In this document: in pieces, positions 1 to 6,876 of the stretch | Layout: each line of letters begins with the position of its first letter | Numbering within the stretch: the first letter of the stretch is position 1 | NCBI GenBank assembly: GCA_913041095.1 | Contig: CAJWIB010000123.1 | Location: 1 to 7,606, forward strand | Direction of reading: 5' to 3' | DNA from: an uncultured Rhodospirillaceae bacterium | Lineage (GTDB): Bacteria > Pseudomonadota > Alphaproteobacteria > Rhodospirillales > UBA2165 | Length of the DNA: 7,606 nucleotides | Position numbers and translations under genes: made by a program | Notes under the pieces: generated by a model | What the model was told of the DNA's origin: nothing | The model's input: only the letters and a program-made list of their open reading frames with translations | Database searches by the model: none

Positions 1-510
1 TTAGATTTTATTAAGTGCTTCCTGGTGATGGCGCACCGATGCAGTACCAAAGCAGCAAAAAATCACTTTCGCCGGGTTTTCATGATCGGCTAGAAACCCA
101 GCTACTGTTGAGACTGCTATCTCTGCGGCCTGAGCAGAGGGAAAGCGGTACACACCAGTGCTGATGGCCGGAAAAGCAATCGATTGAATATCTTGGTCTC
201 TAGCAATTTCCAGCGACCGCCGATAGCAACTTGCGAGCAATTCATCCTCATTAGCGGTCCCACCCTGCCACACCGGTCCGACCGTGTGGATGACAAAATT
301 AGCTGGTAAATTGTAGCCGTTGGTTAGTTTGGCTTCACCGGTCGGACAGCCATTTAAAGTACGGCATTCTGCCAACAACTCCGGCTCGGCCGCCCAGTGA
401 ATAGCGCCGTCTACACCGCCGCCACCTAGCAATGATTCGTTGGCTGCATTAATAATGGCATCAATTTGCAGCGTCGTTATATCAGCTTCAACAATCTCAA
501 GATTAGACAT
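1..510 (-). CDS. Macro-domain protein, MacroD/YmdB-type O-acetyl-ADP-ribose deacetylase
   Basis: A single-domain macro protein of 169 residues, the usual size for the bacterial MacroD-type (YmdB-like) family. Members bind ADP-ribose and hydrolyse O-acetyl-ADP-ribose or mono-ADP-ribosyl esters in the cytoplasm. Visible motifs are NAAN at residues 21-24, the glycine-rich GGGGVDGAIH at 29-38 and the phosphate loop AISTGVY at 115-121. N24 and D34 match the residues needed for catalysis in E. coli YmdB. Three positions differ from the usual motif: W39 and E42 where HRAAG is normal, and R122 where STGVYG is normal. The fold should hold, but these lie near the ligand cleft. The gene starts 23 bp after the stop of alanine dehydrogenase on the same strand, with no clear Shine-Dalgarno sequence, so it is probably the second gene of that transcript. 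Its stop codon is the first codon of the window. Family assignment is secure; the exact substrate is inferred. Confidence 0.93.
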   Translation of the reverse strand: MSNLEIVEADITTLQIDAIINAANESLLGGGGVDGAIHWAAEPELLAECRTLNGCPTGEAKLTNGYNLPANFVIHTVGPVWQGGTANEDELLASCYRRSLEIARDQDIQSIAFPAISTGVYRFPSAQAAEIAVSTVAGFLADHENPAKVIFCCFGTASVRHHQEALNKI

Positions 511-533
511 TTGGTTAATTTTGCTATTTTAAT

Positions 534-1649
534 TTAAGTGATCGCTTCGGCTGGCGGCACATATTCTAAACCCAGATCATGGGCAACCGCTTCATAGGTG
601 ACGTGACCTTTATGAATATTAAGCCCGTTCATCAAATGCGGATCGTCTTTCAAGGCTTGCTGGTAGCCTTTAATGGTGAGATCGATGACAAAGGGCAAGG
701 TCGCATTGTTGAGCGCCCGGGCCGAGGTGCGGGCGACTGCACCCGGCATGTTGGTGACACAATAATGGACGACATCATCAACGATGTAGGTCGGGTCGGC
801 ATGGGTGGTAGGTTTGCTGGTTTCAAAACAGCCACCTTGATCAATCGCCACATCGACGACGACCGAGCCTTTTTGCATCTGTTTGATCATGTCTTTGGTC
901 ACCAGCCGGGGGGCGGCGGCGCCCGGGATCAACACCGCGCCGATCACCAAATCAGCGCCGGTGACATATTGCTCAACGGTTTCCATGGTTGCGTAAATGG
1001 TATTAAGCGTTGGCCCAAACTGCATATCTAATTCGTTCAGCCGGGGCAGAGATTTATCGATCACCGTCACCGAGGCTTCGAGCCCCATCGCCATCCTGGC
1101 CGCATTGGTGCCGACAACGCCACCGCCGAGCACAACGACTTTCGCCACCGGCACACCAGGTACGCCACCCAGCAGTATACCCTTGCCGCCTTTCTCTTTT
1201 TCGAGACAAAGCGCGCCAACTTGGATCGACATGCGGCCGGCGACCTCACTCATGGGTGCCAATAACGGCAAGCCGCCCTGGTCATCTGTGACGGTTTCGT
1301 AGGCAATGGCGACGCAGCCGGAATCGACCAGGCCTTGTGTTTGTTCCGGCTCAGCGGCCAAGTGTAGATAGGTGAACAATACCTGATCCTGGCGCAACAT
1401 CGAAATTTCAGAGGTTTGCGGTTCTTTAACCTTGATGATCATATCTGCCGTTTCAAACACATCGGCGGCAGTGGGTAAAATTTCAGCACCAATTGTAGCA
1501 AAATCACTATCCTCAAAGCCAACACCCGCACCAGCGTTTTGTTCAACAACAACTTCGTGGCCATTATGGATCAACTCGCGGACACTCGCCGGCACAAGCC
1601 CGACCCGATATTCGTGAACTTTAATTTCTTTCGGTACGCCGATGCGCAT
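534..1649 (-). CDS. ald: Alanine dehydrogenase
   Basis: Full-length (371 residues) L-alanine dehydrogenase, which interconverts L-alanine + NAD+ + water with pyruvate + ammonium + NADH in the cytoplasm. It can serve alanine catabolism or ammonium assimilation. The N-terminus MRIGVPKEIK is the family signature. Substrate and catalytic residues known from the family are at the expected numbers: R15, K75 (in VKEP), H96 (in YLHLA) and D270 (in VAID). The Rossmann nucleotide-binding turn GGGVVG is at 175-180, and D198 at the end of the following strand suits NAD rather than NADP. The ATG at 1649 is supported by AGGAG at 1656-1660, six bases upstream. A promoter lies at 1712-1740. The macro-domain gene follows after 23 bp. 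No damage is visible. Confidence 0.97.
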   Translation of the reverse strand: MRIGVPKEIKVHEYRVGLVPASVRELIHNGHEVVVEQNAGAGVGFEDSDFATIGAEILPTAADVFETADMIIKVKEPQTSEISMLRQDQVLFTYLHLAAEPEQTQGLVDSGCVAIAYETVTDDQGGLPLLAPMSEVAGRMSIQVGALCLEKEKGGKGILLGGVPGVPVAKVVVLGGGVVGTNAARMAMGLEASVTVIDKSLPRLNELDMQFGPTLNTIYATMETVEQYVTGADLVIGAVLIPGAAAPRLVTKDMIKQMQKGSVVVDVAIDQGGCFETSKPTTHADPTYIVDDVVHYCVTNMPGAVARTSARALNNATLPFVIDLTIKGYQQALKDDPHLMNGLNIHKGHVTYEAVAHDLGLEYVPPAEAIT

Positions 1650-1711
1650 AGTCCGCTCCTGTTCTAATGCTTAAATTTAAACATAGTTCGCTAACTCAGA
1701 GAAACATCATA

Positions 1712-1740
1712 ATTTTAACGCGCCGTCCTATGCTACTCAA
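1712..1740 (-). promoter_or_regulatory. Sigma-70-like promoter for ald
   Basis: Read on the minus strand, TTGAGT (1740-1735) is followed after exactly 17 bases by TAAAAT (1717-1712), a good match to the housekeeping consensus. The predicted start near 1705 gives a leader of about 55 nt that ends in the AGGAG ribosome binding site. A 10-bp palindrome, TTAAATTTAA, at 1671-1680 lies in this leader and could be an operator, for example for an Lrp/AsnC-type regulator, which commonly controls ald. That regulatory link is a guess. Confidence 0.6.
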
Positions 1741-1763
1741 GGCCCACAATAACTGATGACAAT

Positions 1764-2212
1764 ATGCCAAAAACGATACTCGTCTATGCTGGCCGCTGGA
1801 GCAATTTATCGCCCTCGCTAAATTGCAAGTGGCCACCGGGCAGACACCGGTTTTTATTTTGGGCCTGCAAGAAATTGACTGGCAAGCAGAGATTGCAGCG
1901 GTTGTGCCGGAAGCACTGTTCCCATTGCAACAGGATGGTCTGGAAGAGGCACATAATTATGCGCCACAATTGACCATAACGCTTGCCCAGCGGTTAGCGC
2001 TGGCGGCATCCAATGATTCTGGAACCGGTCATATGTTAGCCACCGGTGGGGCCGAGTTGATCTCACTGTTTGGCCGGACGGTGCCGGAAAAATTCACGCC
2101 GATGGCCTGCAACCTCACCATCATCCGGGCCCAGGACTGTGGCGGGCGTGAAATGGATTTTATCCCCGTGGAAGCTCTCAGCGAGGCAATTGAGGAAGAG
2201 TTGGTGAATTAA
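1764..2212 (+). pseudogene. Decayed GT9 glycosyltransferase with internal deletion
   Basis: This looks like a heptosyltransferase-type family 9 glycosyltransferase that has lost most of its N-terminal domain. From about 1790 to the stop at 2212, one open frame encodes the GT9 C-terminal domain. It begins WPLEQFIALA and includes PVFILG, the donor-binding segment SNDSGTGHMLA, then ISLFG and PEKF. No proper start lies in that frame: the nearest candidate is a TTG at 1823, inside the domain, and a stop at 1757 closes it upstream. In a different frame, an ATG at 1764 begins MPKTILVYAG, which resembles a GT9 first beta strand and runs straight into the junction at about 1785-1795. The simplest reading is a frame-shifting deletion of roughly 150-200 codons. 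The rest is free of stops, which suggests a fairly recent event. The last 35 bases overlap the 3' end of the convergent AmpG-like gene. The C-terminal assignment is firm; the N-terminal piece is less certain. Confidence 0.75.
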
Positions 2213-3530
2213 CCGGCTGGCGCTTAATCATATAGACCAGCAAAATCAGTCCCGGCAAAGCGGCAAGTGTCGTCAGTAAGAAAAACACTGGCCAGCTTAC
2301 TTGATCAGCGACCCAGCCTGAGCCCGAGGTCATCACGGTTCTTGAAAACGCCATAAAAGATGTCAGCAGCGCGTATTGCGTCGCTGTGTAGGCAATATTG
2401 CAAAGGCTTGAAAGATAGGCGACGAAAGCCACCGTCCCCATACCAGTGGTGAAGTTTTCAATGGCAATGGTGATCGCTAGCATTTCCTGGCTGTAACCAA
2501 CCCAGCTTTGCAAGACAAAGACCAGATTGGATGCGGCCATGAGCACTCCGCTGACCAATAGTCCCCGCATGATCCCGGTTTTCGCCAGCAGCAAGCCGCC
2601 AAATAAGCCGCCGATAATAATGGGCGGGAAGCCGACCAGCTTAGCGATGGTGCCGATCTCGGTGTTGCTAAATCCCAGCTCAAGAAAAAATGGGATTTTC
2701 ATCACCGCTAATACCGCATCACCAAATTTATACAGCAAGATAAATAAAATAATCAGCAGCCAATTTGGTCGAGTGAGAAATTCGATAAAAGGACAGAACA
2801 CGGAGCCATAGAGCCACGCGATTGCGTGGGTGATGCTTTCCGGCAAATGAGCATTGCGCTCGAGAAAGTTCTCGGCAGTTCGTTCAAGAGCTACCGCTTC
2901 ATCCGACATGGGCACACTTGGTTCAGGGTTTAGCAAGATGGCAACAATTCCGATACTAACGGTGAGCGCCAGACCGGTAAAAACAACCTGCCAGGAAACC
3001 AGATCTGCAAATATCAGGGCCACCGCAGCACCGCCCCAGAACGCCAGCCGCCAGCCATTGATTGCCAGAGCCGCTCCGGCAGCTAATTGATCTTCCTCCA
3101 AAATTTCAATCCGGTAGGCATCAATGACAATATCCTGGCTTGCCGATGCAAATGAAACCGTTAAGGCAAACACTGCCGTCCACCAAAGACTGTTTGCCGG
3201 ATCGGAAAAACCTAGTTTTATGATGGCGGCGATCAGCACAAATTGCGTGACCAACACCCAGCCTCGCCTGCGCCCAAACATTCGGGTTATGACTGGTAGC
3301 GGCACCCGGTCCATGATCGGCGCCCATAAAAATTTAAGGGCGTAGGGCAGGCTGACCAGCGCAAACAAGCCAATAGTTGTTTTACCGACGCCGGATCCTG
3401 CCAACCACGCTGTCATCGGATCCGCCAGCACACCAAAGGGCAGGCCGCTGGAAAAGCCTAGAAACAGCATCGCCAAAACCCGTCGGTCCAAATAGACGCT
3501 TAAAGCTTGAATCCAATTTCGCGTGCTCAT
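2178..3530 (-). CDS. AmpG-like MFS permease (muropeptide transporter family)
   Basis: Inner-membrane major facilitator of 450 residues with about 12-14 hydrophobic helices. It resembles AmpG, the proton-driven importer of GlcNAc-anhydroMurNAc (muro)peptides in cell-wall recycling. Characteristic AmpG stretches are LGFSSGLPFG (24-33), TTIGLFALVSLPYALKFLWA (51-70), GRRRGW (86-91), SQDIVIDAYR (131-140) and LLYKFGDA (265-272). A hydrophilic central loop lies at about 203-233. E. coli AmpG is somewhat longer (491 residues), mainly at the C-terminus. The start ATG overlaps the stop of the upstream glycosyltransferase as ATGA, so the two are translationally coupled in one operon with a methyltransferase. 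This pairing leaves open whether the cargo is a muropeptide or another glycan fragment. Family assignment is secure; substrate is inferred. Confidence 0.88.
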   Translation of the reverse strand: MSTRNWIQALSVYLDRRVLAMLFLGFSSGLPFGVLADPMTAWLAGSGVGKTTIGLFALVSLPYALKFLWAPIMDRVPLPVITRMFGRRRGWVLVTQFVLIAAIIKLGFSDPANSLWWTAVFALTVSFASASQDIVIDAYRIEILEEDQLAAGAALAINGWRLAFWGGAAVALIFADLVSWQVVFTGLALTVSIGIVAILLNPEPSVPMSDEAVALERTAENFLERNAHLPESITHAIAWLYGSVFCPFIEFLTRPNWLLIILFILLYKFGDAVLAVMKIPFFLELGFSNTEIGTIAKLVGFPPIIIGGLFGGLLLAKTGIMRGLLVSGVLMAASNLVFVLQSWVGYSQEMLAITIAIENFTTGMGTVAFVAYLSSLCNIAYTATQYALLTSFMAFSRTVMTSGSGWVADQVSWPVFFLLTTLAALPGLILLVYMIKRQPVNSPTLPQLPR

Positions 3531-4618
3531 GTAGCCAGCACTTCGTCAATGGCGACTAGTATTTGCGTCTCTTGCAGTCCGGCGACGCAGGGAAACATAC
3601 CTTTCTCGTTAGGCAAGTTGCAGCTGCCGAGACAACCTTCGCAGTCCATCGGCGTGTAGATAAAACGTACATTTTCCGGTTTGATCTCCGGTGCGTATGG
3701 CACAATCTCGCCAACATAAGCGGCACTTGCCAAACAAACGATCGGCGCGCCAACTGCCACCGCCAAATGCATTGTCGCCGTATCGACCGAAACCACCAAG
3801 TGAGCCTGCTTAAGCTTAGGCGCTAAAATTTCAAAAACTGCGCTGTCAAATTCAACATTTGACCACTCCAAGAGAGGTTTAAAATCTAAGTTGGCGTCAA
3901 GATCATCTGATGTACCCGTAATAACAAAATCAAATTCGTCGCCGAGATATGCCATAATTTGCTCAAACAGTTCGGGCGGCGACTGTTTTTCTTTTACCGC
4001 TGAGAATGGCACCAGGATTACGGTCGGGCGGGTAAACGCGTTACCTGGATTTACCCGGCCCTCCGGCAATTGCACCAACGGTGATGCTTGTTCCGTTCCG
4101 GTCAGCCAATCGGCGAAGCGTGACCAGCGCAGTACTTTATCCAAATGCACTGGTCCACTGTCAAAAAGGCGGCTGTAGAGGGTGCGATTTTTTGTCAGTT
4201 CCTTGTCATATTTAACCCAGGCGCGCGGCTCCATGGCTAGGGCTTCCGGCGCGGCGCAGGCTTTAACAAATGCATCATCAAGCTTAGGATGGCGCAAATA
4301 ATCGGTGCTTACAACCAGCCGATAGTTGGCCTTGTAGAGCTGGTTTAAAGTTTTCTTACGATATGATCGGTCCTTGTGAAAGGCTGTATAGTCAACCGGT
4401 ATAATGTCAATTCTTTCGCCGAATAAAAAAGCCATTTTGGCGGCATCGTGGCGTAAAATTAAAGTGATAGACTCATCGAGTTCGGCAATTTGACAGAGAC
4501 GATCAAGGATCAGCGATAACAGAACCGTATCACCCAATCCGCCGGAAGAGATGAACAATACACCCGAGGGTTCATCGCTACGTTTCTTAGCTGGTGAACA
4601 AAACGCAGGCATAACCAT
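3527..4618 (-). CDS. Glycosyltransferase family 9 (heptosyltransferase-like)
   Basis: About 363 residues, two Rossmann-like domains in GT-B arrangement, probably acting at the cytoplasmic face of the inner membrane on lipid-linked or lipopolysaccharide-type glycans. Numbered from a TTG at 4621, the N-terminal FISSGGLGDTVLL (23-35) is the family's glycine loop. The C-terminal domain holds SVDTATMHLAVAVG (278-291), matching the GT9 DT/S-x-x-MHLA donor site. Near the C-terminus four cysteines (327, 330, 334, 345) form a C-x2-C-x3-C-x10-C pattern that may bind a metal or form disulfides; a similar cluster occurs in some GT9 proteins. Start: the ATG at 4618 overlaps the upstream TGA as TGATG. A GAGGA lies just upstream, nine bases before a further in-frame ATG at 4612, so either ATG or the TTG could be used. 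Donor and acceptor sugars cannot be told from sequence. Confidence 0.88.
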   Translation of the reverse strand: MVMPAFCSPAKKRSDEPSGVLFISSGGLGDTVLLSLILDRLCQIAELDESITLILRHDAAKMAFLFGERIDIIPVDYTAFHKDRSYRKKTLNQLYKANYRLVVSTDYLRHPKLDDAFVKACAAPEALAMEPRAWVKYDKELTKNRTLYSRLFDSGPVHLDKVLRWSRFADWLTGTEQASPLVQLPEGRVNPGNAFTRPTVILVPFSAVKEKQSPPELFEQIMAYLGDEFDFVITGTSDDLDANLDFKPLLEWSNVEFDSAVFEILAPKLKQAHLVVSVDTATMHLAVAVGAPIVCLASAAYVGEIVPYAPEIKPENVRFIYTPMDCEGCLGSCNLPNEKGMFPCVAGLQETQILVAIDEVLAT

Positions 4619-5307
4619 CAATCCTCAATACTACGTTCTAAAATGCCGAAAAAATTAGCCGACCATATTTCCGGTGGGCTCATCAGAATCGCCGATAGGA
4701 ATTTATGAAATATTTTGTCCATTAAGCGCCGTTTAGGCGAGCCGGATATTTGTTCAAAACATTTGACACACTCAAATCCTCCGGCGAGCGCTAATTGGCG
4801 GAGACTTAGCGGGCTATAAGCAGCATGATGAGTTAGATCACCAAATTGATAGGATAGTCCCCACGGTGATGAGGCATTCGGTAGGCGCACAATGATCGAT
4901 CCATTAATATTCAACATGGCCGCTAAATTATGCAGCAAATTAACTGCCACGTTTGGTTCAAAATGTTCCAACACGTCAAACATGACTATACGGTCAAATT
5001 TTTGATTTATGGAAGTGCGCTCCGCTTCATCTAATATGTTTACATTTCTAAAATGCGCCAAAACATCATCAGGGATGTGATTTTTCAGCTCATTATCTGA
5101 ATCAATTCCGATAAAATTCTTAACTTTCTTGTGTTTTAGATAACTCAAAAACAACCCGGAACCGCAGCCAATTTCTAAAACCGAATACTCCGGCGTGCAA
5201 GCGACTGGCAGCCAAAACTCTCGATCAAATTGGTGAATGATTTTTTCGTGTAGATCGGGCGTGCTGTAGGATTTATAACGATTATAGCTATCGTAAAAAT
5301 CAACCAT
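4618..5307 (-). CDS. Class I SAM-dependent methyltransferase
   Basis: A 229-residue soluble methyltransferase with the class I Rossmann fold. Motif I is VLEIGCGSG (43-51), the acidic residue after strand 2 is D69 in GID, and DVLEH (111-115) is the usual motif following strand 4. The part after residue 140 (RLPNASSPWG, then DLTHHAAYS) is like methyltransferases found in surface-polysaccharide clusters, which often methylate a sugar or a glycan end. That role is inferred from resemblance and from the neighbouring GT9 gene. It is the first gene of the three-gene minus-strand operon, and its TGA overlaps the next start. Its codon use and base composition look more AT-rich than ald or the thioredoxin gene, fitting a horizontally acquired module. 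Upstream lies 400 bp of AT-rich non-coding DNA. The ATG at 5307 has only a weak purine-rich ribosome site. Confidence 0.85.
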   Translation of the reverse strand: MVDFYDSYNRYKSYSTPDLHEKIIHQFDREFWLPVACTPEYSVLEIGCGSGLFLSYLKHKKVKNFIGIDSDNELKNHIPDDVLAHFRNVNILDEAERTSINQKFDRIVMFDVLEHFEPNVAVNLLHNLAAMLNINGSIIVRLPNASSPWGLSYQFGDLTHHAAYSPLSLRQLALAGGFECVKCFEQISGSPKRRLMDKIFHKFLSAILMSPPEIWSANFFGILERSIED

Positions 5308-5433
5308 TTTTCTATCTTTTCTCGATATTCAATTCGTTGATCACAACCTAATCAGCGTTCAATTCCAAAGTATCAAACATACCTTTAAACGTATCTATTT
5401 AATTGTTATAGCTACGTGAATAACAAAATAACT

Positions 5434-5454
5434 ATTCCCATTTTTTTTGGGAAT
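5434..5454. repeat. Perfect 7-bp inverted repeat with poly-T loop
   Basis: ATTCCCA (5434-5440) and TGGGAAT (5448-5454) are perfectly complementary and are separated by seven T on the plus strand (seven A on the minus strand). There is no T tract after the stem on either strand, so it is not a standard intrinsic terminator. It lies at the predicted start of the transcript from the possible promoter at 5456-5483 and could be an operator or a 5' hairpin. Both roles are inference. Confidence 0.6.
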
Positions 5455-5455
5455 G

Positions 5456-5483
5456 TACATAGTTCCAGGTAACTCAACGTCAA
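5456..5483 (-). promoter_or_regulatory. Possible promoter for the methyltransferase-GT9-permease operon
   Basis: On the minus strand, TTGACG (5483-5478) is followed after 16 bases by TATGTA (5461-5456). The -35 element is good and the -10 element moderate. It would give a leader of about 140 nt before the methyltransferase start. AT-rich DNA yields such matches by chance, so this is tentative; read-through from the thioredoxin gene is an alternative source of transcript. Confidence 0.35.
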
Positions 5484-5708
5484 TCTAATAATCCACCCCT
5501 AAAATATGTTTTTTGGTGTGGCATCTTGACTATAAATTCATTTATCCTCAACGCATGCAAAAAAATAAATTACTTTGACTTTTTTGGTATGGGATTTATT
5601 GATTCCGATCTATCTGTTTCCCAGACTGTAACATTCATGGTTAAGTATTATTTCTTTGGCATAAATTTGGAGCTAAAATAGTCATGAAAAAATGCTCTGG
5701 TACTAATC

Positions 5709-5858
5709 TCACCAACTTTGAGAAATCGGCGGCTCAAAAATATTGAGCGGCATGCGGTCATGGGGCAGCAGTATGGCGCCCGGCAGGGAAAAGATTAGCA
5801 GGATTTGTGGCAGGTCTTCAAAAGGTAATCCGAAGGGGTCATCCATATTTTGGGGCAT
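5709..5858 (-). pseudogene. Truncated LON substrate-binding domain gene (5' fragment)
   Basis: This small open frame of 49 codons begins at an ATG that overlaps the stop of the thioredoxin gene (TAATG). Residues 1-43 match the start of alphaproteobacterial stand-alone LON-domain proteins (Lon N-terminal-like, about 200-230 residues, no protease part). Visible hallmarks are LPFEDLPQIL (11-20), SLPGAILLP (24-32) and MPLNIFEP (36-43). The family continues with arginine-tyrosine-leucine, but here the frame runs into PISQSW and a stop at 5709. Homology ends at about 5730, which is also where the DNA turns AT-rich. The rest of the gene is not in the window, nor is the Trm112-like gene that often follows it. 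At about 80% truncation it should not fold as a LON domain. It may still be translated by coupling with the upstream gene. Confidence 0.82.
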
Positions 5859-6790
5859 TACGAGAACAACACAGCCGACATTTTGCGGCGGCCCTCAACC
5901 GTGATAGGATCAGCATGGCCGAGCGCTTCGAAAATTTTCAACAGCTGGGTCTTTGCCGCATCGTCATTCCATGTCCGGTTGCGTTTAAAAATTTCAACCA
6001 ATTCTTCGATTGCCGCCTCGGTTTGCCCGGCACCGTAAAGCGCTAGAGCATAATCGTAGCGCGCCTGGTGATCATCGGGACTAGCATCGACGGCAGCTTT
6101 AAGCTCATCAGCCTCGCCGGTGTCGGCGGTTTGTTCATCCAATTCCAGAGCGGTCTGCACGGCAGAAATCGGCTCCGTGGTTAACAGTTCTTCGGTGAGA
6201 CCACCCAGATAATTCCGCGCCTGATCCATTTCACCCGCCGCCATTAGGCATTTAAGCTGACCGGCATGGGCGTCGGCGTTGAGCGAATCTTGCGTCAAGA
6301 TCTGATTATAAATTGCGCTCGCCGTGGTCGGATCGCCCGCCGCCATATGGCTATTGGCTTGCTCCATTGCTTGATCGATCGGCGAGCCAGTTCCGCCGGT
6401 AAGCTTTTCGATAAACTGCCTGAGCTGGCTTTCCGGCAGAGCGCCATTAAAGGCATCCGCCGGGCGGCCATCTTTAAAAGCGTAAACCATCGGGATCGAC
6501 TGCACCCGCAATTGCTGCGCCAAGGCCTGGTTGTCATCGATGTTGATTTTAACCAATTTAACCTGACCGCTATATTCAGTGATGAGTTTTTCAAGCACCG
6601 GCGTCAATTGTTTACAGGGCTCGCACCAGGGCGCCCAAAAATCAACAATCACCGGCACCTGGGCTGAGGCATTGATGACATCTTCGGCAAAACGCTCGGT
6701 ATCAGACTCGATGATTAACCCGCCGCCGTCACTTCCGGTGGGTGTGTTTATCTTTGCTTCGGTACCACCGCCATCAAGAATCGCTGTCAT
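5858..6790 (-). CDS. Thioredoxin-TPR co-chaperone, CnoX/YbbN family
   Basis: A 310-residue cytoplasmic protein with an N-terminal thioredoxin domain (about 28-130) and a C-terminal tetratricopeptide region (about 135-310). The active site is WAPWCEPCK, with cysteines 56 and 59, and the cis-proline is P100 in SIP. The TPR part shows repeated A-x-x-x-x-A helices and ends with the family's conserved tail WNDDAA (at about 273-278) and VEGRRKMSAVLFS. E. coli CnoX lacks a CXXC, whereas many alphaproteobacterial members have CGPC; CEPC here indicates a redox-active thioredoxin with holdase function inferred from the family. It is complete. Its stop overlaps the ATG of the broken LON-domain gene. The deacylase gene lies 86 bp upstream on the same strand with no terminator visible between them, so they may share a transcript. 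The ATG at 6790 has only a weak ribosome site. Confidence 0.92.
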   Translation of the reverse strand: MTAILDGGGTEAKINTPTGSDGGGLIIESDTERFAEDVINASAQVPVIVDFWAPWCEPCKQLTPVLEKLITEYSGQVKLVKINIDDNQALAQQLRVQSIPMVYAFKDGRPADAFNGALPESQLRQFIEKLTGGTGSPIDQAMEQANSHMAAGDPTTASAIYNQILTQDSLNADAHAGQLKCLMAAGEMDQARNYLGGLTEELLTTEPISAVQTALELDEQTADTGEADELKAAVDASPDDHQARYDYALALYGAGQTEAAIEELVEIFKRNRTWNDDAAKTQLLKIFEALGHADPITVEGRRKMSAVLFS

Positions 6791-6876
6791 TTTTCTGCCT
6801 TTGTCTAAAACTCAAAAGTTGCTCTATTTAACTGCATAATTGGCATAAGATTATTCATATGCAAGCTCGGAACGGC

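Larger units (their letters stand above)
5308..5708. other. AT-rich intergenic stretch, no gene seen
   Basis: About 400 bp with low GC, frequent stops in all frames and many A or T runs. I see no protein or RNA gene here. It contains a perfect 7-bp inverted repeat with a T-only loop (5434-5454) and a possible promoter for the methyltransferase operon (5456-5483). The composition changes sharply at about 5730, where the truncated LON-domain gene ends, so the stretch may be filler DNA brought in by the rearrangement. Confidence 0.6.

Noticed and set aside
579..1031. Long plus-strand open frame of 150 codons antisense to ald.
   Set aside because: It lies wholly within a clearly real ald gene on the opposite strand and its translation shows no known domain; it reflects codon bias of ald.
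5434..5454. Reading the inverted repeat as an intrinsic terminator for the thioredoxin transcript.
   Set aside because: The homopolymer is in the loop, not after the stem; no run of T follows the stem on either strand.
5308..5708. An insertion sequence remnant or hidden small RNA in the AT-rich stretch.
   Set aside because: No terminal inverted repeats, target duplication, transposase fragment or convincing promoter-terminator pair could be found by eye.
5684..5746. A 20-codon plus-strand frame (begins MKKCSG) with GGAG eleven bases upstream, near the LON breakpoint.
   Set aside because: Too short, poor ribosome site spacing, and its second half is antisense to the LON remnant. No family resemblance.
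6266..6667. Plus-strand open frame of 133 codons antisense to the thioredoxin-TPR gene.
   Set aside because: Arginine-rich antisense shadow of a well-supported gene, with no domain pattern.
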